A DNA stretch of 40,312 nt from Actinomycetota bacterium (GCA_003157385.1 PMJJ01000008.1:2130-42441), one strand, 5' to 3'; counted from the stretch's first letter, positions 7,953 through 16,617 are shown. Numbers and translations: made by a program. Notes: a model not told the origin generated them from the sequence alone.

Positions 7953-9254
7953 TCATCCCAGGTAATCCATGACCAGCGGCGCACACTCCAGCGCCGAGCG
8001 GAACGCCACGTCGCCGCCCTGTCCCGGCACCCCCACGGTGTCCCCCGCGAGAAACAGACCTTCTACTCCGTCGGCCACCAGCCCCGGCCTGGCGGGCCAC
8101 GGCTGGGAGACCGATGGGACCGCGCCGTCGATCATGGGAAGCTTCATGGCCCTCTCCCAGAGGATATTCTCCTCCAGCCGCCCGAACATATGAAAGGCTT
8201 TTCTACGAAGCGCCGAAGCTTCCCTCCTGAGGCCGTCGGGGTCATCGAACGCCGAGAGCGGAAGCGGCATGCAGAACGTGGCCAGCTGCTTGCCCGGCGG
8301 CGCCAGTAGGTGGTCGAAGTTAGACGGGAAAGCCCCGATTATCAGCGGGTCGGTGCAGAAAGCCGTGTCGGCCTCCGACACCGGCCGTGCCAGGCCCACC
8401 TCCCAGGTGAGTCCGGCAGTCGGCACTATCTTCGACATCTTCTCCCTGCTCGAGTCCGCCAGGACGCCCTCGCCGACCAGCCGCGCCGCCGCCGGAGCGG
8501 GCAGCGCGAGCACCACCACCCCTGCGCTCACCCGGCCGTCCGCGCAGTCGACGCCTCCCACCACGCCGCTCTCGACCGTGACTCCGCGGACCCTGGTGCC
8601 CGTTCGCACCTCCCCGCTCCTCGCGATCAGAGCGGAGAGACGCCGCACGTGCTGATGGCATCCGCCGCGCGGAAAAGATATCAAGAACCGGGAGCGTGCC
8701 GCCTTTCGCAGGAAAGCCGCGAACTCGCCGGCCGACGTCGTGTTCAGGTCCTCTGATATCAGGCCGAAGCCCGACAGCGCCGAGATGAGCCGCCTGCTGT
8801 CGGCTCCGGCGCTCAGAGGGATCATCCGTGCCAGCGGCACGTCCCATAGCTTCGCCGGGTCCCTGGCCGCAAGCCCGCGAAGCGCGGAGGCCAGCGCGGC
8901 CTTCTCGCGCGTGCTCACGACCCCACTCAGTGCGACCTGGTAGGGCTTGTGCCGAACGGCGTGGTGCTTGCCCCGGTGGAACACGGTTCCCCTGCGGGGT
9001 GTGACCAGGTCGAGCTTCTCGCCGAGGGCCTCATAAAGCGCGGCCGCTTCTCCGGCCTTGCCGAAGCGGTGCGCGTGGATGCCATAATCAAGGAGGAAGC
9101 CGTCCCGCTCCTGGTAGGAAGCCCTGCCTCCGCAGGCGCCGCGCGACTCGAGCAGCAGCACCCTCGCGCCGCGATGCGCCAGCAGCGCGCCAGTGGCAAG
9201 GCCGCCCCAGCCGCCGCCCACGACCACCACGTCGAATGAATCTAGCGCCGGCAT
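7953..9254 (-). CDS. CrtI/phytoene-desaturase-like FAD oxidoreductase
   Basis: 433 residues from ATG 9254. The N-terminal dinucleotide-binding motif is VVVVGGGWGGLATGALLAHRG, followed by LLLESRGACGGRAS, the usual pattern of the carotenoid desaturase / amine oxidase / protoporphyrinogen oxidase group. The C-terminus has the second FAD signature, GLFLAGDTVGVPGQGGDVAFRSA. No carotenoid genes are nearby, so desaturation of a carotenoid is not supported. Isoprenoid or lipid redox chemistry remains possible. It is followed closely by the nitroreductase and DUF362-ferredoxin genes and preceded by the CocE-type hydrolase (46-bp gap). Confidence 0.85.
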   Translation of the reverse strand: MPALDSFDVVVVGGGWGGLATGALLAHRGARVLLLESRGACGGRASYQERDGFLLDYGIHAHRFGKAGEAAALYEALGEKLDLVTPRRGTVFHRGKHHAVRHKPYQVALSGVVSTREKAALASALRGLAARDPAKLWDVPLARMIPLSAGADSRRLISALSGFGLISEDLNTTSAGEFAAFLRKAARSRFLISFPRGGCHQHVRRLSALIARSGEVRTGTRVRGVTVESGVVGGVDCADGRVSAGVVVLALPAPAAARLVGEGVLADSSREKMSKIVPTAGLTWEVGLARPVSEADTAFCTDPLIIGAFPSNFDHLLAPPGKQLATFCMPLPLSAFDDPDGLRREASALRRKAFHMFGRLEENILWERAMKLPMIDGAVPSVSQPWPARPGLVADGVEGLFLAGDTVGVPGQGGDVAFRSALECAPLVMDYLG

Positions 9255-9300
9255 CTATTCTTCCCCCGAACCCCGGCGCGGGCCCATCCTCAAGCCGCCA

Positions 9301-10998
9301 TCAGCTCGCCGGCTCCATCACCGGCAGCGTGAGGCTGGAGGGGTGCTCGGCCGTGTGGAACAGCCGGTAGAACGACGCGACCAGCGATGGGAAGACGTAC
9401 AGCGGGTCCGAGGCGCACAGCACCAGCCTGATGGAGTGCCCTGCGGGGAAACGGTGCGCGCAGGCGATGAGCTCGAGGTTGAAGTCCTCGATCGTCTCCG
9501 GCTCCATGTCGTTGCGCATCGCCGCGCAGTGCGTCACCAGGCGGCAGAAGCCGCGCGGGGAAACGTCGTAGAGGAGCCCGTTGACCTGGCACTCGCTCGT
9601 CGATGACGACACGTGCAGGCTCACGCTGGGCGCCCCGACCATCACCAGCTCGTCGTCCAACCTGTGGCTGGTGAACGCGATGCTGTCGCCGGGGATCGAG
9701 ATGGGGATGCCCGGGATTGGTAGGTTGCGGAACACGTTGGGCCTCACCATCGGCGGGCCGGAGGTCGCGAAGTTCGCGACGGTGTTGTTGATGAAAAGCT
9801 CGGCGGCCTCGTGGTTGCCGGGCGCCTCCAGCACCAGCGAGCCCGAGTTTATAGCCTCGGGGTGCTGGCCCCGCAGGAAGTACTTCACGTCGCTCACGTT
9901 CTCCGGCGGCCACTGCTCGGCGGTCGCCATCTTCCTGCTCCAGGGCTCGTAGTACTTTACCGCCGGCTCATTTTCCATGCCGTTGTCTTTGTCGTCCTTG
10001 AGCCAGTAGTCGAACCAGCGGCGGGCGTCGTCCCAGATCATGTTGGGGACGAAGACGTCGCCCCTTCCCGCGTCAAAGCCGTGGATGCCATTGGCCATCA
10101 CCAGCTTCTTGGGCACGTCGAGCTTCTTGTAGAAGTCGAGGATCTGGTTCGGCTCGAAAAGGTCGTCGTTCCAGGAGTGCACGATGAACATCGGGCAGGT
10201 GACCTTGTCCACGTCGTGGATGGCCGAGCGCGCCTTCAGCTCGTCGCTCACCGCGGAGAGGTCGTGCTCGACGATGACGGACTTGAGCCAGCGCACCAGG
10301 TCGTTCTTCAGGTTGAACTTGAGCGCCCAGAACGAGCCGATGAAGAGGACGATGCTCCAGACCGCCTTCCAGCAGCCGTTGGGGGTCAGCGCGAAGTTGA
10401 GGTCGGTCCAGCCGTTCATCGGCGCGGCCGCCTTGATCCGGGGGTCGCGCGTCGCGGCCAGGAAGCTGTGCCCGCCGCCGTAGGAGACCCCGGTGATGCC
10501 GATCCGCTCAGGGTCCACCGGGATGCCGGACTCCGGGCTGCACATCCAGGTGATCATGTCCTCCAGGTCGCAGAGCTCCCGGTCGGGCGCGGCGCAGGAC
10601 ACCTCGCCGCCGGAGCTCCCCCACCCGCGGCAGTCGTAGGTCAGGACCACGTAGCCGTTGCGGGCGAAGCTCGGCGCGTAGAGCAGGTCGCACTGGATGC
10701 GCCAGCCCATCCAGGAGTGGACCATGATGATCGCGGGGAACGGTCCCTCGCCCGAGGGGACGAACACCGTCGCCGTCAGAGGGATGCCGTCGCCTGTCTG
10801 CACCACCCGCCTCTGCCGGTGGTAGGGCGCGGCCTTTGCGAGCTTGCGGTCCGCCTCGAGGAGCTTGTCCTCCCTCTGCCTCATCGCCTTTACCACGCTG
10901 TAGACGGCCTTTGCCACCAGGCTCAACGGTAGCACGGCAAAGAACAGAAGACGGCGCAACTTCTTGTACCGGTTGGTCTTTTCCACGAACACCTCCAT
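9301..10998 (-). CDS. CocE/NonD-type alpha/beta hydrolase (S15 family), membrane-anchored
   Basis: About 565 residues. After a short basic segment, residues about 15-40 form one membrane anchor (LLFFAVLPLSLVAKAVYSVV). The hydrolase domain has the S15/CocE nucleophile elbow GVSYGGGHS, the acid in VHSWNDDLFEP and the His in NGIHGFDAG. The C-terminal part (about 400-560) is the jelly-roll X-Pro dipeptidyl-peptidase domain. Family members cleave acyl esters or proline peptides. The frame is open back to 11175, but that extension lies in the dispersed repeat and is not credible. ATG 10998 has no ribosome site, and GTG 10986, preceded by GGAGGT 4 nt away, is an equal candidate. Confidence 0.85.
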   Translation of the reverse strand: MEVFVEKTNRYKKLRRLLFFAVLPLSLVAKAVYSVVKAMRQREDKLLEADRKLAKAAPYHRQRRVVQTGDGIPLTATVFVPSGEGPFPAIIMVHSWMGWRIQCDLLYAPSFARNGYVVLTYDCRGWGSSGGEVSCAAPDRELCDLEDMITWMCSPESGIPVDPERIGITGVSYGGGHSFLAATRDPRIKAAAPMNGWTDLNFALTPNGCWKAVWSIVLFIGSFWALKFNLKNDLVRWLKSVIVEHDLSAVSDELKARSAIHDVDKVTCPMFIVHSWNDDLFEPNQILDFYKKLDVPKKLVMANGIHGFDAGRGDVFVPNMIWDDARRWFDYWLKDDKDNGMENEPAVKYYEPWSRKMATAEQWPPENVSDVKYFLRGQHPEAINSGSLVLEAPGNHEAAELFINNTVANFATSGPPMVRPNVFRNLPIPGIPISIPGDSIAFTSHRLDDELVMVGAPSVSLHVSSSTSECQVNGLLYDVSPRGFCRLVTHCAAMRNDMEPETIEDFNLELIACAHRFPAGHSIRLVLCASDPLYVFPSLVASFYRLFHTAEHPSSLTLPVMEPAS

Positions 10999-11074
10999 GA
11001 ATGCTGACTCAGAAGAGTCTATAACAACGGGGGGCAAAAGGGGCAGTACTGAGAATAGGTAAGCGTGAATGAGA

Positions 11075-11247
11075 GGGGGCAGGGTAAGCCTTTTGCTCGC
11101 TGGTCCTCGCGTCTTTGAGATCAGCAGACTTCCTATACTCCCCGAGACCTTGCGAATCGCTCGCAAAAGGCTCACCCCGCCCCCGTCGGTACATCACCCC
11201 CAACTATATGAAGAAAATCAAAGATGACTGCTGACCAGTAGGAATGA
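11075..11247 (-). repeat. Dispersed hairpin repeat, copy 2 (inverted relative to copy 1)
   Basis: Reverse-complement relative of the element at 3096-3264. The hairpin core is 11083-11176, bounded by GGTAAGCCTTTTG and CAAAAGGCTCACC, a 13-bp inverted repeat with one change. The internal GAGTAT-to-TCTGCTGAT block and the GCAGTC-to-GATTTTCTT block are kept, while the spacer between them differs from copy 1. It fills most of the 309-bp gap between the hydrolase gene and hypE. Confidence 0.75.
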
Positions 11248-11274
11248 TTGTTAGCGTGCAATCAAAGATGGAAA

Positions 11275-11297
11275 AAAGGGTCAGGCCCCTTCTTTGC
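11275..11297 (-). terminator. Terminator-like GGGTCAGGCCCC hairpin after hypE
   Basis: On the minus strand AAGGG pairs with CCCTT around GCCTGA and runs into TTTT, 11 nt past the hypE stop. The same short motif, in diverged form, occurs at 16522-16541 and as a half-site at 3059-3073. It may be a small repeat family that doubles as a terminator. Confidence 0.5.
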
Positions 11298-11307
11298 GTT
11301 TGGCGCT

Positions 11308-12315
11308 CTAGCAGATGCGGGGGAGCTGCTCGCCCGAGGGCATTCTCAGGAGCCTGCTCGAGCCCATCTCGCCGGTCAGGCTCACGCGGCCCGGCTTGCC
11401 GGCGCCCGCGGCGCCGATTACCGCTGCATTTCTGCCGAGGAGGTGTGCCTTCATGGCCTCGAGCACCGCGGCCGCATCCTCGGGCGCCACCGCCGCGAGG
11501 AGCTTGCCTTCGTTGGCCACGTACAGCGGGTCGAGGCCGAGCACCTCGCAGATCGCCCGGACCTCTTCGCGCAAAGGCACGGCCGGCTCGTCGACCTCGA
11601 GCGAGACAGCGGAGCAGGACGACATCTCCTTCAGCGCCGCGGCGAGCCCTCCCCGGGTGGGGTCGCGCAAGGCGTGCACCCGGCCCGCGCCTAGCATGTC
11701 GGATACCAGACCGGCCAACGGGGCGCAGTCGGAGTCGAGGGCGACGTCGAAGGCGAAGTCGCCGCGGTCCTTGAGCACGGCTATCCCGTGGTCGCCGATG
11801 TACCCGTTGATGAGGAGCGCGTCCCCCGGCGTGACCCGCGTGATGCTCACCTCGACACCGGCGGGTATGACGCCCACGCCCGCGGTGTTGATATAGACGC
11901 CGTCGGCCTTGCCTCTCTCCACCACCTTGGTGTCGCCGGCCACGACCTTCACCGAGGCGTCGCGCGCCGCGCCGGCCACGGAGGCGAGTACGCGCTCGAG
12001 GTCGTCCAGCGGCAGGCCCTCCTCCAGTATGAGCCCCAGAGTTAGGTACAGGGGCCTCGCGCCGACCATGGCGAGGTCGTTGACGGTGCCGCACACGGCG
12101 AGCTTTCCGATGTCGCCACCGGAGAAGAACAGCGGCTTGACCACGAACGAGTCGGTGGTGAAGGCGAGCGTGCCCGGCGGCAGCTCCAGGATGGCGGCGT
12201 CCTCGGCCGCATCCAGCGTCTGCCCGCCCAGCGCGGGAAAGATCATGTCGCGCAGGAGGTCCTGCATCCGGGTGCCTCCGCCGCCGTGCGCCATCGTGAC
12301 CACGTCACCGGCCAA
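11308..12315 (-). CDS. hypE: Hydrogenase maturation factor HypE
   Basis: About 335 residues. HypE dehydrates the thiocarboxamide that HypF places on its C-terminal cysteine, making the cyanide ligand of the NiFe centre. Seen here: the AIR-synthase/PurM-like fold (TMAHGGGGTRMQDLLRD, FTTDSFVVKPLFFSGGDIGKLAVCGTVNDLAM, VKVVAGDTKVVERG, LRDPTRGGLAAALKEM) and the essential PRIC ending with its terminal Cys. The frame is open to an ATG at 12378 inside hypD. TTG 12315, with GAGGGGAGGG about 9 nt upstream and a 12-nt overlap with the hypD stop, best fits the family's usual start just before the AHGGGG motif. ATG 12348 is an alternative. Confidence 0.95.
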   Translation of the reverse strand: MAGDVVTMAHGGGGTRMQDLLRDMIFPALGGQTLDAAEDAAILELPPGTLAFTTDSFVVKPLFFSGGDIGKLAVCGTVNDLAMVGARPLYLTLGLILEEGLPLDDLERVLASVAGAARDASVKVVAGDTKVVERGKADGVYINTAGVGVIPAGVEVSITRVTPGDALLINGYIGDHGIAVLKDRGDFAFDVALDSDCAPLAGLVSDMLGAGRVHALRDPTRGGLAAALKEMSSCSAVSLEVDEPAVPLREEVRAICEVLGLDPLYVANEGKLLAAVAPEDAAAVLEAMKAHLLGRNAAVIGAAGAGKPGRVSLTGEMGSSRLLRMPSGEQLPRIC

Positions 12316-13423
12316 TGTCCGCGCCCTCCCCTCGCTCGTCGGGGCCATCGCTCTCGCTGTAGAGGTAGTAAGAGGCACAGGTCCCCTCGCTCGAGACCAT
12401 GCACGGGCCGACCGGGTTGTCGGGCGTGCAGCGCCCGCCGAAGAACGGGCAGTCCATCGGCTTGATGCGCCCGCACAGGATCTCGCCGCACCTGCAGCCC
12501 TTGGAGCGGGTGGGCTCGGGGAGCTCGACCTCCCACGTTCCGGCGTCCATCGCGGCGAACTCCTCGCGAATCGCCAGGCCGCTGCCGGGGATCGTGAACA
12601 GCCCGCGCCACTGCGCGTCGCACGACTCGAACACCTGGCTCATGACCTCCAGCGCCCGCGGGTTGCCCTCGGGCCGCACCGCACGCGCATACTCGACCTC
12701 CAGCGAGGCCTCCGAAGCGCCCATCTTCAGCAACCGCAGTATGGCCTGAAGGATGTCGGTCACCTCGAAGCCGGTCACCACGCAAGGCATCGAGAACTCC
12801 ACGGGAAGGAAGGCGTAGGCGTCGCTCCCGATGATCACGCTCACGTGGCCCGGCAGGATGAAGCCGTCGACGTCGAAGTCGTCGAGCCCGACCAGCGCTC
12901 GCAGCGCCGGAGGAACCAGCTTGTGGAAAGAGAGCACCCGGAGGTTGTCTATGCCCTGCCTGCGGGCCTCCAGCATAGTGCCGGCGACCGCCGGCGCCGT
13001 CGTCTCGAAGCCCACCCCCAGGAACACGACTTGAGAGCCTGGCTCCTCGGCGGCTATAGCCAGCGACTCCAGCGGCGAATAGACCACGCGGACCCTGGCT
13101 CCACTGGCGCTTGCCGAGGCGAGCGAGTCCTCCGTCCCCGGCACCTTCATCATGTCACCGAAGGTGGTCAGGATGACCCCGGGTTTCCTGGCCACCGCGA
13201 TCGCCCTGTCGATGTCGGCGTCGGCGGTGACGCAGACCGGGCAACCCGGCCCGCTGATGAGGTCGATGCCCGGCGCGAGCAGCGGCCTCAGGCCCGCCCG
13301 GGAGATCGCCATGGTGTGGGTGCCGCACACCTCCATAAAGGTGCCGTGCGCATCGAGCGCGTCTATCTCGCGCAGCAGCTCGCGCGCCGCCGCCGGCACG
13401 CGGAACTCGTCAATGTATCTCAT
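12305..13423 (-). CDS. hypD: Hydrogenase maturation factor HypD
   Basis: 372 residues from ATG 13423. HypD is the [4Fe-4S] scaffold on which, with HypC, the Fe(CN)2CO unit of NiFe hydrogenases is built. Diagnostic motifs are FMEVCGTHT (C33), GPGCPVCV (C61, C64), and the later cysteine block CGEILCGRIKPMDCPF, which fits the cluster ligands. Also present are TTFGDMMKVPG, FLGVGFETTAP and VVTGFEVTDIL. The start overlaps the end of hypC by 14 nt, and its 3' end overlaps hypE, so the genes are translationally coupled. Length is normal for the family. Confidence 0.97.
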   Translation of the reverse strand: MRYIDEFRVPAAARELLREIDALDAHGTFMEVCGTHTMAISRAGLRPLLAPGIDLISGPGCPVCVTADADIDRAIAVARKPGVILTTFGDMMKVPGTEDSLASASASGARVRVVYSPLESLAIAAEEPGSQVVFLGVGFETTAPAVAGTMLEARRQGIDNLRVLSFHKLVPPALRALVGLDDFDVDGFILPGHVSVIIGSDAYAFLPVEFSMPCVVTGFEVTDILQAILRLLKMGASEASLEVEYARAVRPEGNPRALEVMSQVFESCDAQWRGLFTIPGSGLAIREEFAAMDAGTWEVELPEPTRSKGCRCGEILCGRIKPMDCPFFGGRCTPDNPVGPCMVSSEGTCASYYLYSESDGPDERGEGADIGR

Positions 13424-13658
13424 CGAACCCGGCCTCCTGCTCGAGCCGTGCGAGCTCCTGGAGCAGGTCCATCGTCTTTTGCGCCTCGGCCTCGTCGACC
13501 TTGTCTATGGCGAAGCCCGCATGCACCAGCACGTAGTCGCCCACCACCACGTCATCAACCAGCATCAGGCTCACCTGCTTGCGCACTCCGCCGATCTCGA
13601 TGACGGCCAGGTTCGGTTCATCCAGCTCGATCACTATGGCCGGTATGGCCAGGCACAT
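13410..13658 (-). CDS. hypC: Hydrogenase maturation chaperone HypC
   Basis: 82 residues from ATG 13658, chosen because the family always begins Met-Cys and GGAGGAG lies just upstream. Upstream in-frame codons are not part of the gene. HypC carries the Fe(CN)2CO moiety from HypD to the large subunit, and its Cys2 (MCLAIPA) binds iron. The conserved VGDYVLVHAGFAIDKVDE is present. It overlaps hypD by 14 nt and lies 37 bp after the hypF stop. Confidence 0.96.
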   Translation of the reverse strand: MCLAIPAIVIELDEPNLAVIEIGGVRKQVSLMLVDDVVVGDYVLVHAGFAIDKVDEAEAQKTMDLLQELARLEQEAGFDEIH

Positions 13659-13695
13659 GTCTCCTCCAGGTTTTGTCTTCTTCAGTCGCTTTCTT

Positions 13696-15957
13696 TCACG
13701 AGAGCCTCGCGGCCACCACCGCCTGTCCCAGGGAAATGCCACCGTCGTTGCACGGCACGCGACCGTGCACCATCACGGCGAGTCCGCTCGAGGTCAGGCC
13801 GTCGACCGCCCAGGTCGCGAGCATCTCGTTCTGGAAGACACCGCCCGAGAGCGCGACCCTGCCCAGTCCGGTCGCGTCGGCGATCGCCTCACAGGTCGCG
13901 ATGATCGCGAGCGCCATGGTCGCGTGGAACTTGCCCGCGACCTCGGCCGGCGCCTTGCCGCTGTCGATGTCGATCAGCATCTCGCGGAACACGGGCCGGG
14001 TGTCGACCACCCACGGCTCCGCGCTCCTGTCGAGGATGAAATTGTAATACTCCCGGGTGTCGCGCGCGACCGCCTCCAGCTCGCACGCCGCCTGGCCGTC
14101 GTAGGAGGCCTCGCCGCGAAGCCCGGCAAGCGCGGCCGCCACGTCGAACATCCTGCCCGCGCTGGAAGTGATCGGGGTGTTCACTTTGTTCTTGACCTGG
14201 AAGACCAGCGACGCGGCCTCGGTGTCGTCGATGTCGAACCTGGCGCGCAGCCTCTCCATCGCGGTCTCCTCGTCCTCGAACAGCTCGCTCATCACCCCGT
14301 ACACCATGCGGTAGAGCCGGTAGATGCAGGCGTCCGCGCCCGGCATCGGGTACCGGTACAGGTGAGCCGCCCGGCGGAAGGAGGTCTCGTCGCACACCAG
14401 GAACTCACCGCCCCACACGGTCCCGTCCGTGCCGTATCCGGTGCCGTCCCAGGCCACGCCGATGACCTCTCCGGAGGCGGCGTTGTCTGCAAGACAGCTG
14501 ACTATGTGGGCGTGGTGGTGCTGCACCCCCACCATCGGCAGGCCGAACTCCGGCGCCATCTGCGTGGTTAAGTAGTCCGGGTGCAGGTCGTGCGCCACCA
14601 CCTCCGGCTCCAGCGAGAAGAGCCTCAGCACCGCCGCCAGCGCCTCCTCGAAGTGCTCCAGCTCGCCCTCCGACTCCATGTCGCCGATGTGCTGGCCCAT
14701 GAACGCCTGCTCGCCCCGCAGGACGCAGAAGGTGTTCTTGAGCTCCGCGCCCAGCGCGAGCACCTGTACCTCGGCCGGCGGCGTGATCCGTATCGGGTAA
14801 GGCGCGTAGCCCCTCGCCCTCCTGACCGGATACTCCGCCGTCCGGAAGACGCGGCTGACGGAGTCGTCGTAGCGCACCAGTATGTCGCGGTCGTGCAGCA
14901 GGAAGTGGTCCGCGATGTCGCCGAGCCTGTTCATCGCCTCGTCGTTGTCTATCGCGATCGGCTCGTTGGAGATGTTGCCGCTGGTCATGACCAGCGGCCT
15001 GCCGGCCCCGGCCAGGACCAGGTGGTGAAGCGGGGTGTAGGGAAGGAAGACCCCCTGGCGGTCGAGCCCACCCGCGACCTCGCGGGACAGCGGCGAGCCC
15101 TCCAGCTCCTTCAGCAGCACGATCGGCCTGCGCGGGCTTGCCAGCAGCCGCTCCTCCTCGTCGCTCACCCGGCAGATCGCGCGCGCCTCGTTCACGTCCG
15201 AGACCATCACCGCCAGCGGCTTGCCGTACCTGCGCTTGCGCTCGCGCAGGCACGCCACGGCCTCGTCGTCAGTCGCGTCGCATGCCAGGTGAAACCCGCC
15301 CAGACCTTTGATGGCGACGATCCCACCTTCGCTGAGCAGCCTCGCGGCCTCGCCTGCGGCCTCGCCCTCCATCCTTGCTCCGGTGCGGTCGACCAGCCAG
15401 GCCCTGGGCCCGCAAACCGGGCAGGCGTTGGGTTGGGCGTGAAACCGCCGGTCGGACGGGTCGGCATATTCGGCCGCGCACTCGGCGCACATCTCGAATG
15501 GGCTCATCGATGTCAGCGGCCTGTCGTAGGGCGTGTCGCGGATTATCGTGAAGCGGGGGCCACAGTTGGTGCAGTTGATGAACGGGTAGCGGTGGCGCCT
15601 GTCAGAAGCGTCGAACAGCTCGCGGACGCAGTCGTCGCAGGTGGCCAGGTCCGGCGAGATCAGCACCTGCTTCGAGCCCTCGGCGTCGCTTGCCACGATC
15701 TCGAACGGGCCGGTCGCGATCTCGCCGGCCGAGGCCACGTTCACCCGCTCGACCAGCGCCGCGGCCGGCGCCTCGTCCTTCAAGGCCTTGAGGAAAAGGA
15801 ACAGGCTGTCGCCGTCCCCGCTGGCGAGGATGTCGACCCCCTGGGTGTTGTTGGAGACGCTCCCGCTGATGCCGTAGTCGTTGGCGATCCTGTATACGAA
15901 GGGGCGGAACCCCACTCCCTGCACGATGCCGGAGACCTGTATCCTGAGGCTCCTCAT
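13696..15957 (-). CDS. hypF: Carbamoyltransferase HypF
   Basis: 753 residues from ATG 15957, which shares one base with the protease stop (TGATG). HypF moves the carbamoyl group of carbamoyl phosphate to the HypE terminal Cys. Domains in order: acylphosphatase (IVQGVGFRPFVYRIA), two zinc-finger motifs (CDDCVRELF with CTNCGPRFT, and CAECAAEY with CPVCGP), a YrdC-type ATP-binding domain (GIVAIKGLGGFHLACDA, KRRYGKPLAVMV, RPIVLLK, PLHHLVL, MTSGNISNEPI), and a Kae1-like domain (HHHAHIVSCLADN, AWDGTGYGTDGTVWGGE, ALSGGVFQNE). Length and domain order are normal. Confidence 0.97.
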   Translation of the reverse strand: MRSLRIQVSGIVQGVGFRPFVYRIANDYGISGSVSNNTQGVDILASGDGDSLFLFLKALKDEAPAAALVERVNVASAGEIATGPFEIVASDAEGSKQVLISPDLATCDDCVRELFDASDRRHRYPFINCTNCGPRFTIIRDTPYDRPLTSMSPFEMCAECAAEYADPSDRRFHAQPNACPVCGPRAWLVDRTGARMEGEAAGEAARLLSEGGIVAIKGLGGFHLACDATDDEAVACLRERKRRYGKPLAVMVSDVNEARAICRVSDEEERLLASPRRPIVLLKELEGSPLSREVAGGLDRQGVFLPYTPLHHLVLAGAGRPLVMTSGNISNEPIAIDNDEAMNRLGDIADHFLLHDRDILVRYDDSVSRVFRTAEYPVRRARGYAPYPIRITPPAEVQVLALGAELKNTFCVLRGEQAFMGQHIGDMESEGELEHFEEALAAVLRLFSLEPEVVAHDLHPDYLTTQMAPEFGLPMVGVQHHHAHIVSCLADNAASGEVIGVAWDGTGYGTDGTVWGGEFLVCDETSFRRAAHLYRYPMPGADACIYRLYRMVYGVMSELFEDEETAMERLRARFDIDDTEAASLVFQVKNKVNTPITSSAGRMFDVAAALAGLRGEASYDGQAACELEAVARDTREYYNFILDRSAEPWVVDTRPVFREMLIDIDSGKAPAEVAGKFHATMALAIIATCEAIADATGLGRVALSGGVFQNEMLATWAVDGLTSSGLAVMVHGRVPCNDGGISLGQAVVAARLS

Positions 15958-16424
15958 CAGCCGACGCCCGGCCGTTGGTGCTCCAGCTCCGCGAGCACCA
16001 GGTCGCACACCTCAGGGATGACGGCGGCAACCTTCTCGGTGAGCTGGTCGCCGAACTCCACGTTGTCGACCTGGATGGCGAAGATGACGACCTCCTCGGG
16101 ACACTGCCCCATCAGCCTGGCGGTCATGATGAGCTCGTAGAGCCCGAAGTCGTGGACGGACACGGACAGCGCGGCCTTCTGCTTGACCTCCTGCGGCGTG
16201 AAGCGGAACACCGCCCCAGACTCCTCGCCGGCGTCGATGGCGTCGACGAAGATGGCCTTGCTCGGTCCGTCGAGGAAGTTGAAGAGGTCGGCGCAGTAGA
16301 CGCTCCCCTCCACCAGCTCGACGCCGGAGGGCACCCTGCCCTCGAGGCTCCTTATCACGTGAAGGCCCGCTCCGTCGTCACTCTTTATCAGGTTTCCGAT
16401 CCCGATTATCACTACATCAGACAA
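15957..16424 (-). CDS. Hydrogenase maturation protease (M52, HyaD/HupD type)
   Basis: 155 residues from TTG 16424 with AGGCGG nearby. The family removes the C-terminal peptide of the large subunit after nickel insertion. The motif GIGNLIKSDDGAG carries the first nickel-binding acid (D17), VDAIDAG the second, and SVHDFGL the His. The large subunit encoded upstream at 19628-21205 has a 15-residue tail after its last metal-binding motif, so this protease has an obvious substrate. It is the first gene of the hyp operon and lies downstream of the terminator that ends the structural operon. Confidence 0.93.
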   Translation of the reverse strand: MSDVVIIGIGNLIKSDDGAGLHVIRSLEGRVPSGVELVEGSVYCADLFNFLDGPSKAIFVDAIDAGEESGAVFRFTPQEVKQKAALSVSVHDFGLYELIMTARLMGQCPEEVVIFAIQVDNVEFGDQLTEKVAAVIPEVCDLVLAELEHQRPGVG

Positions 16425-16521
16425 TAGAACCGCCTGGGTGTCCCGGCCTGGATTGCTCCTGCAGCGCTTATCGCGGGTTTAAGAATACACGAAAACCGGC
16501 GTGACGTGACACGCGCAAAAC

Positions 16522-16541
16522 AGGGGTCAAACCTCTTTTTT
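16522..16541. terminator. GGGGTCAAACCTC hairpin flanked by T runs on both strands
   Basis: AGGGGT pairs with ACCTCT around CAA. A run of six T follows on the plus strand and GTTTTG on the minus strand, so it could end transcription in either direction. It resembles the motif after hypE and the half-site after the 3D-domain gene. Confidence 0.4.
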
Positions 16542-16552
16542 GCATTTACGTC

Positions 16553-16591
16553 GAAAAGAAGTTGCGCCCCCGGGGATGCCGGAGGCGCAAC
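16553..16591 (-). terminator. Strong intrinsic terminator of the hydrogenase-Rnf operon
   Basis: Just after the rnfD stop, GTTGCGCC pairs with GGCGCAAC (16561-16591). The stem extends inward through a T-G pair and CCGG/CCGG to about 13 bp with a 5-nt loop. The minus strand then reads TTCTTTT. It separates the structural operon from the maturation operon, so the protease-hyp genes need their own promoter between 16425 and 16552. Confidence 0.85.
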
Positions 16592-16617
16592 AGTCTGTCT
16601 ATCAGTATCGTGGATCG

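Noticed and set aside
10999-11175. N-terminal extension of the CocE-type hydrolase
   Set aside because: It runs into the dispersed repeat. The better starts are ATG 10998 or GTG 10986 beside GGAGGT.
14581-16140. Long plus-strand frame opposite hypF and the protease gene
   Set aside because: Antisense to genes with full family motifs, and no plausible domain.
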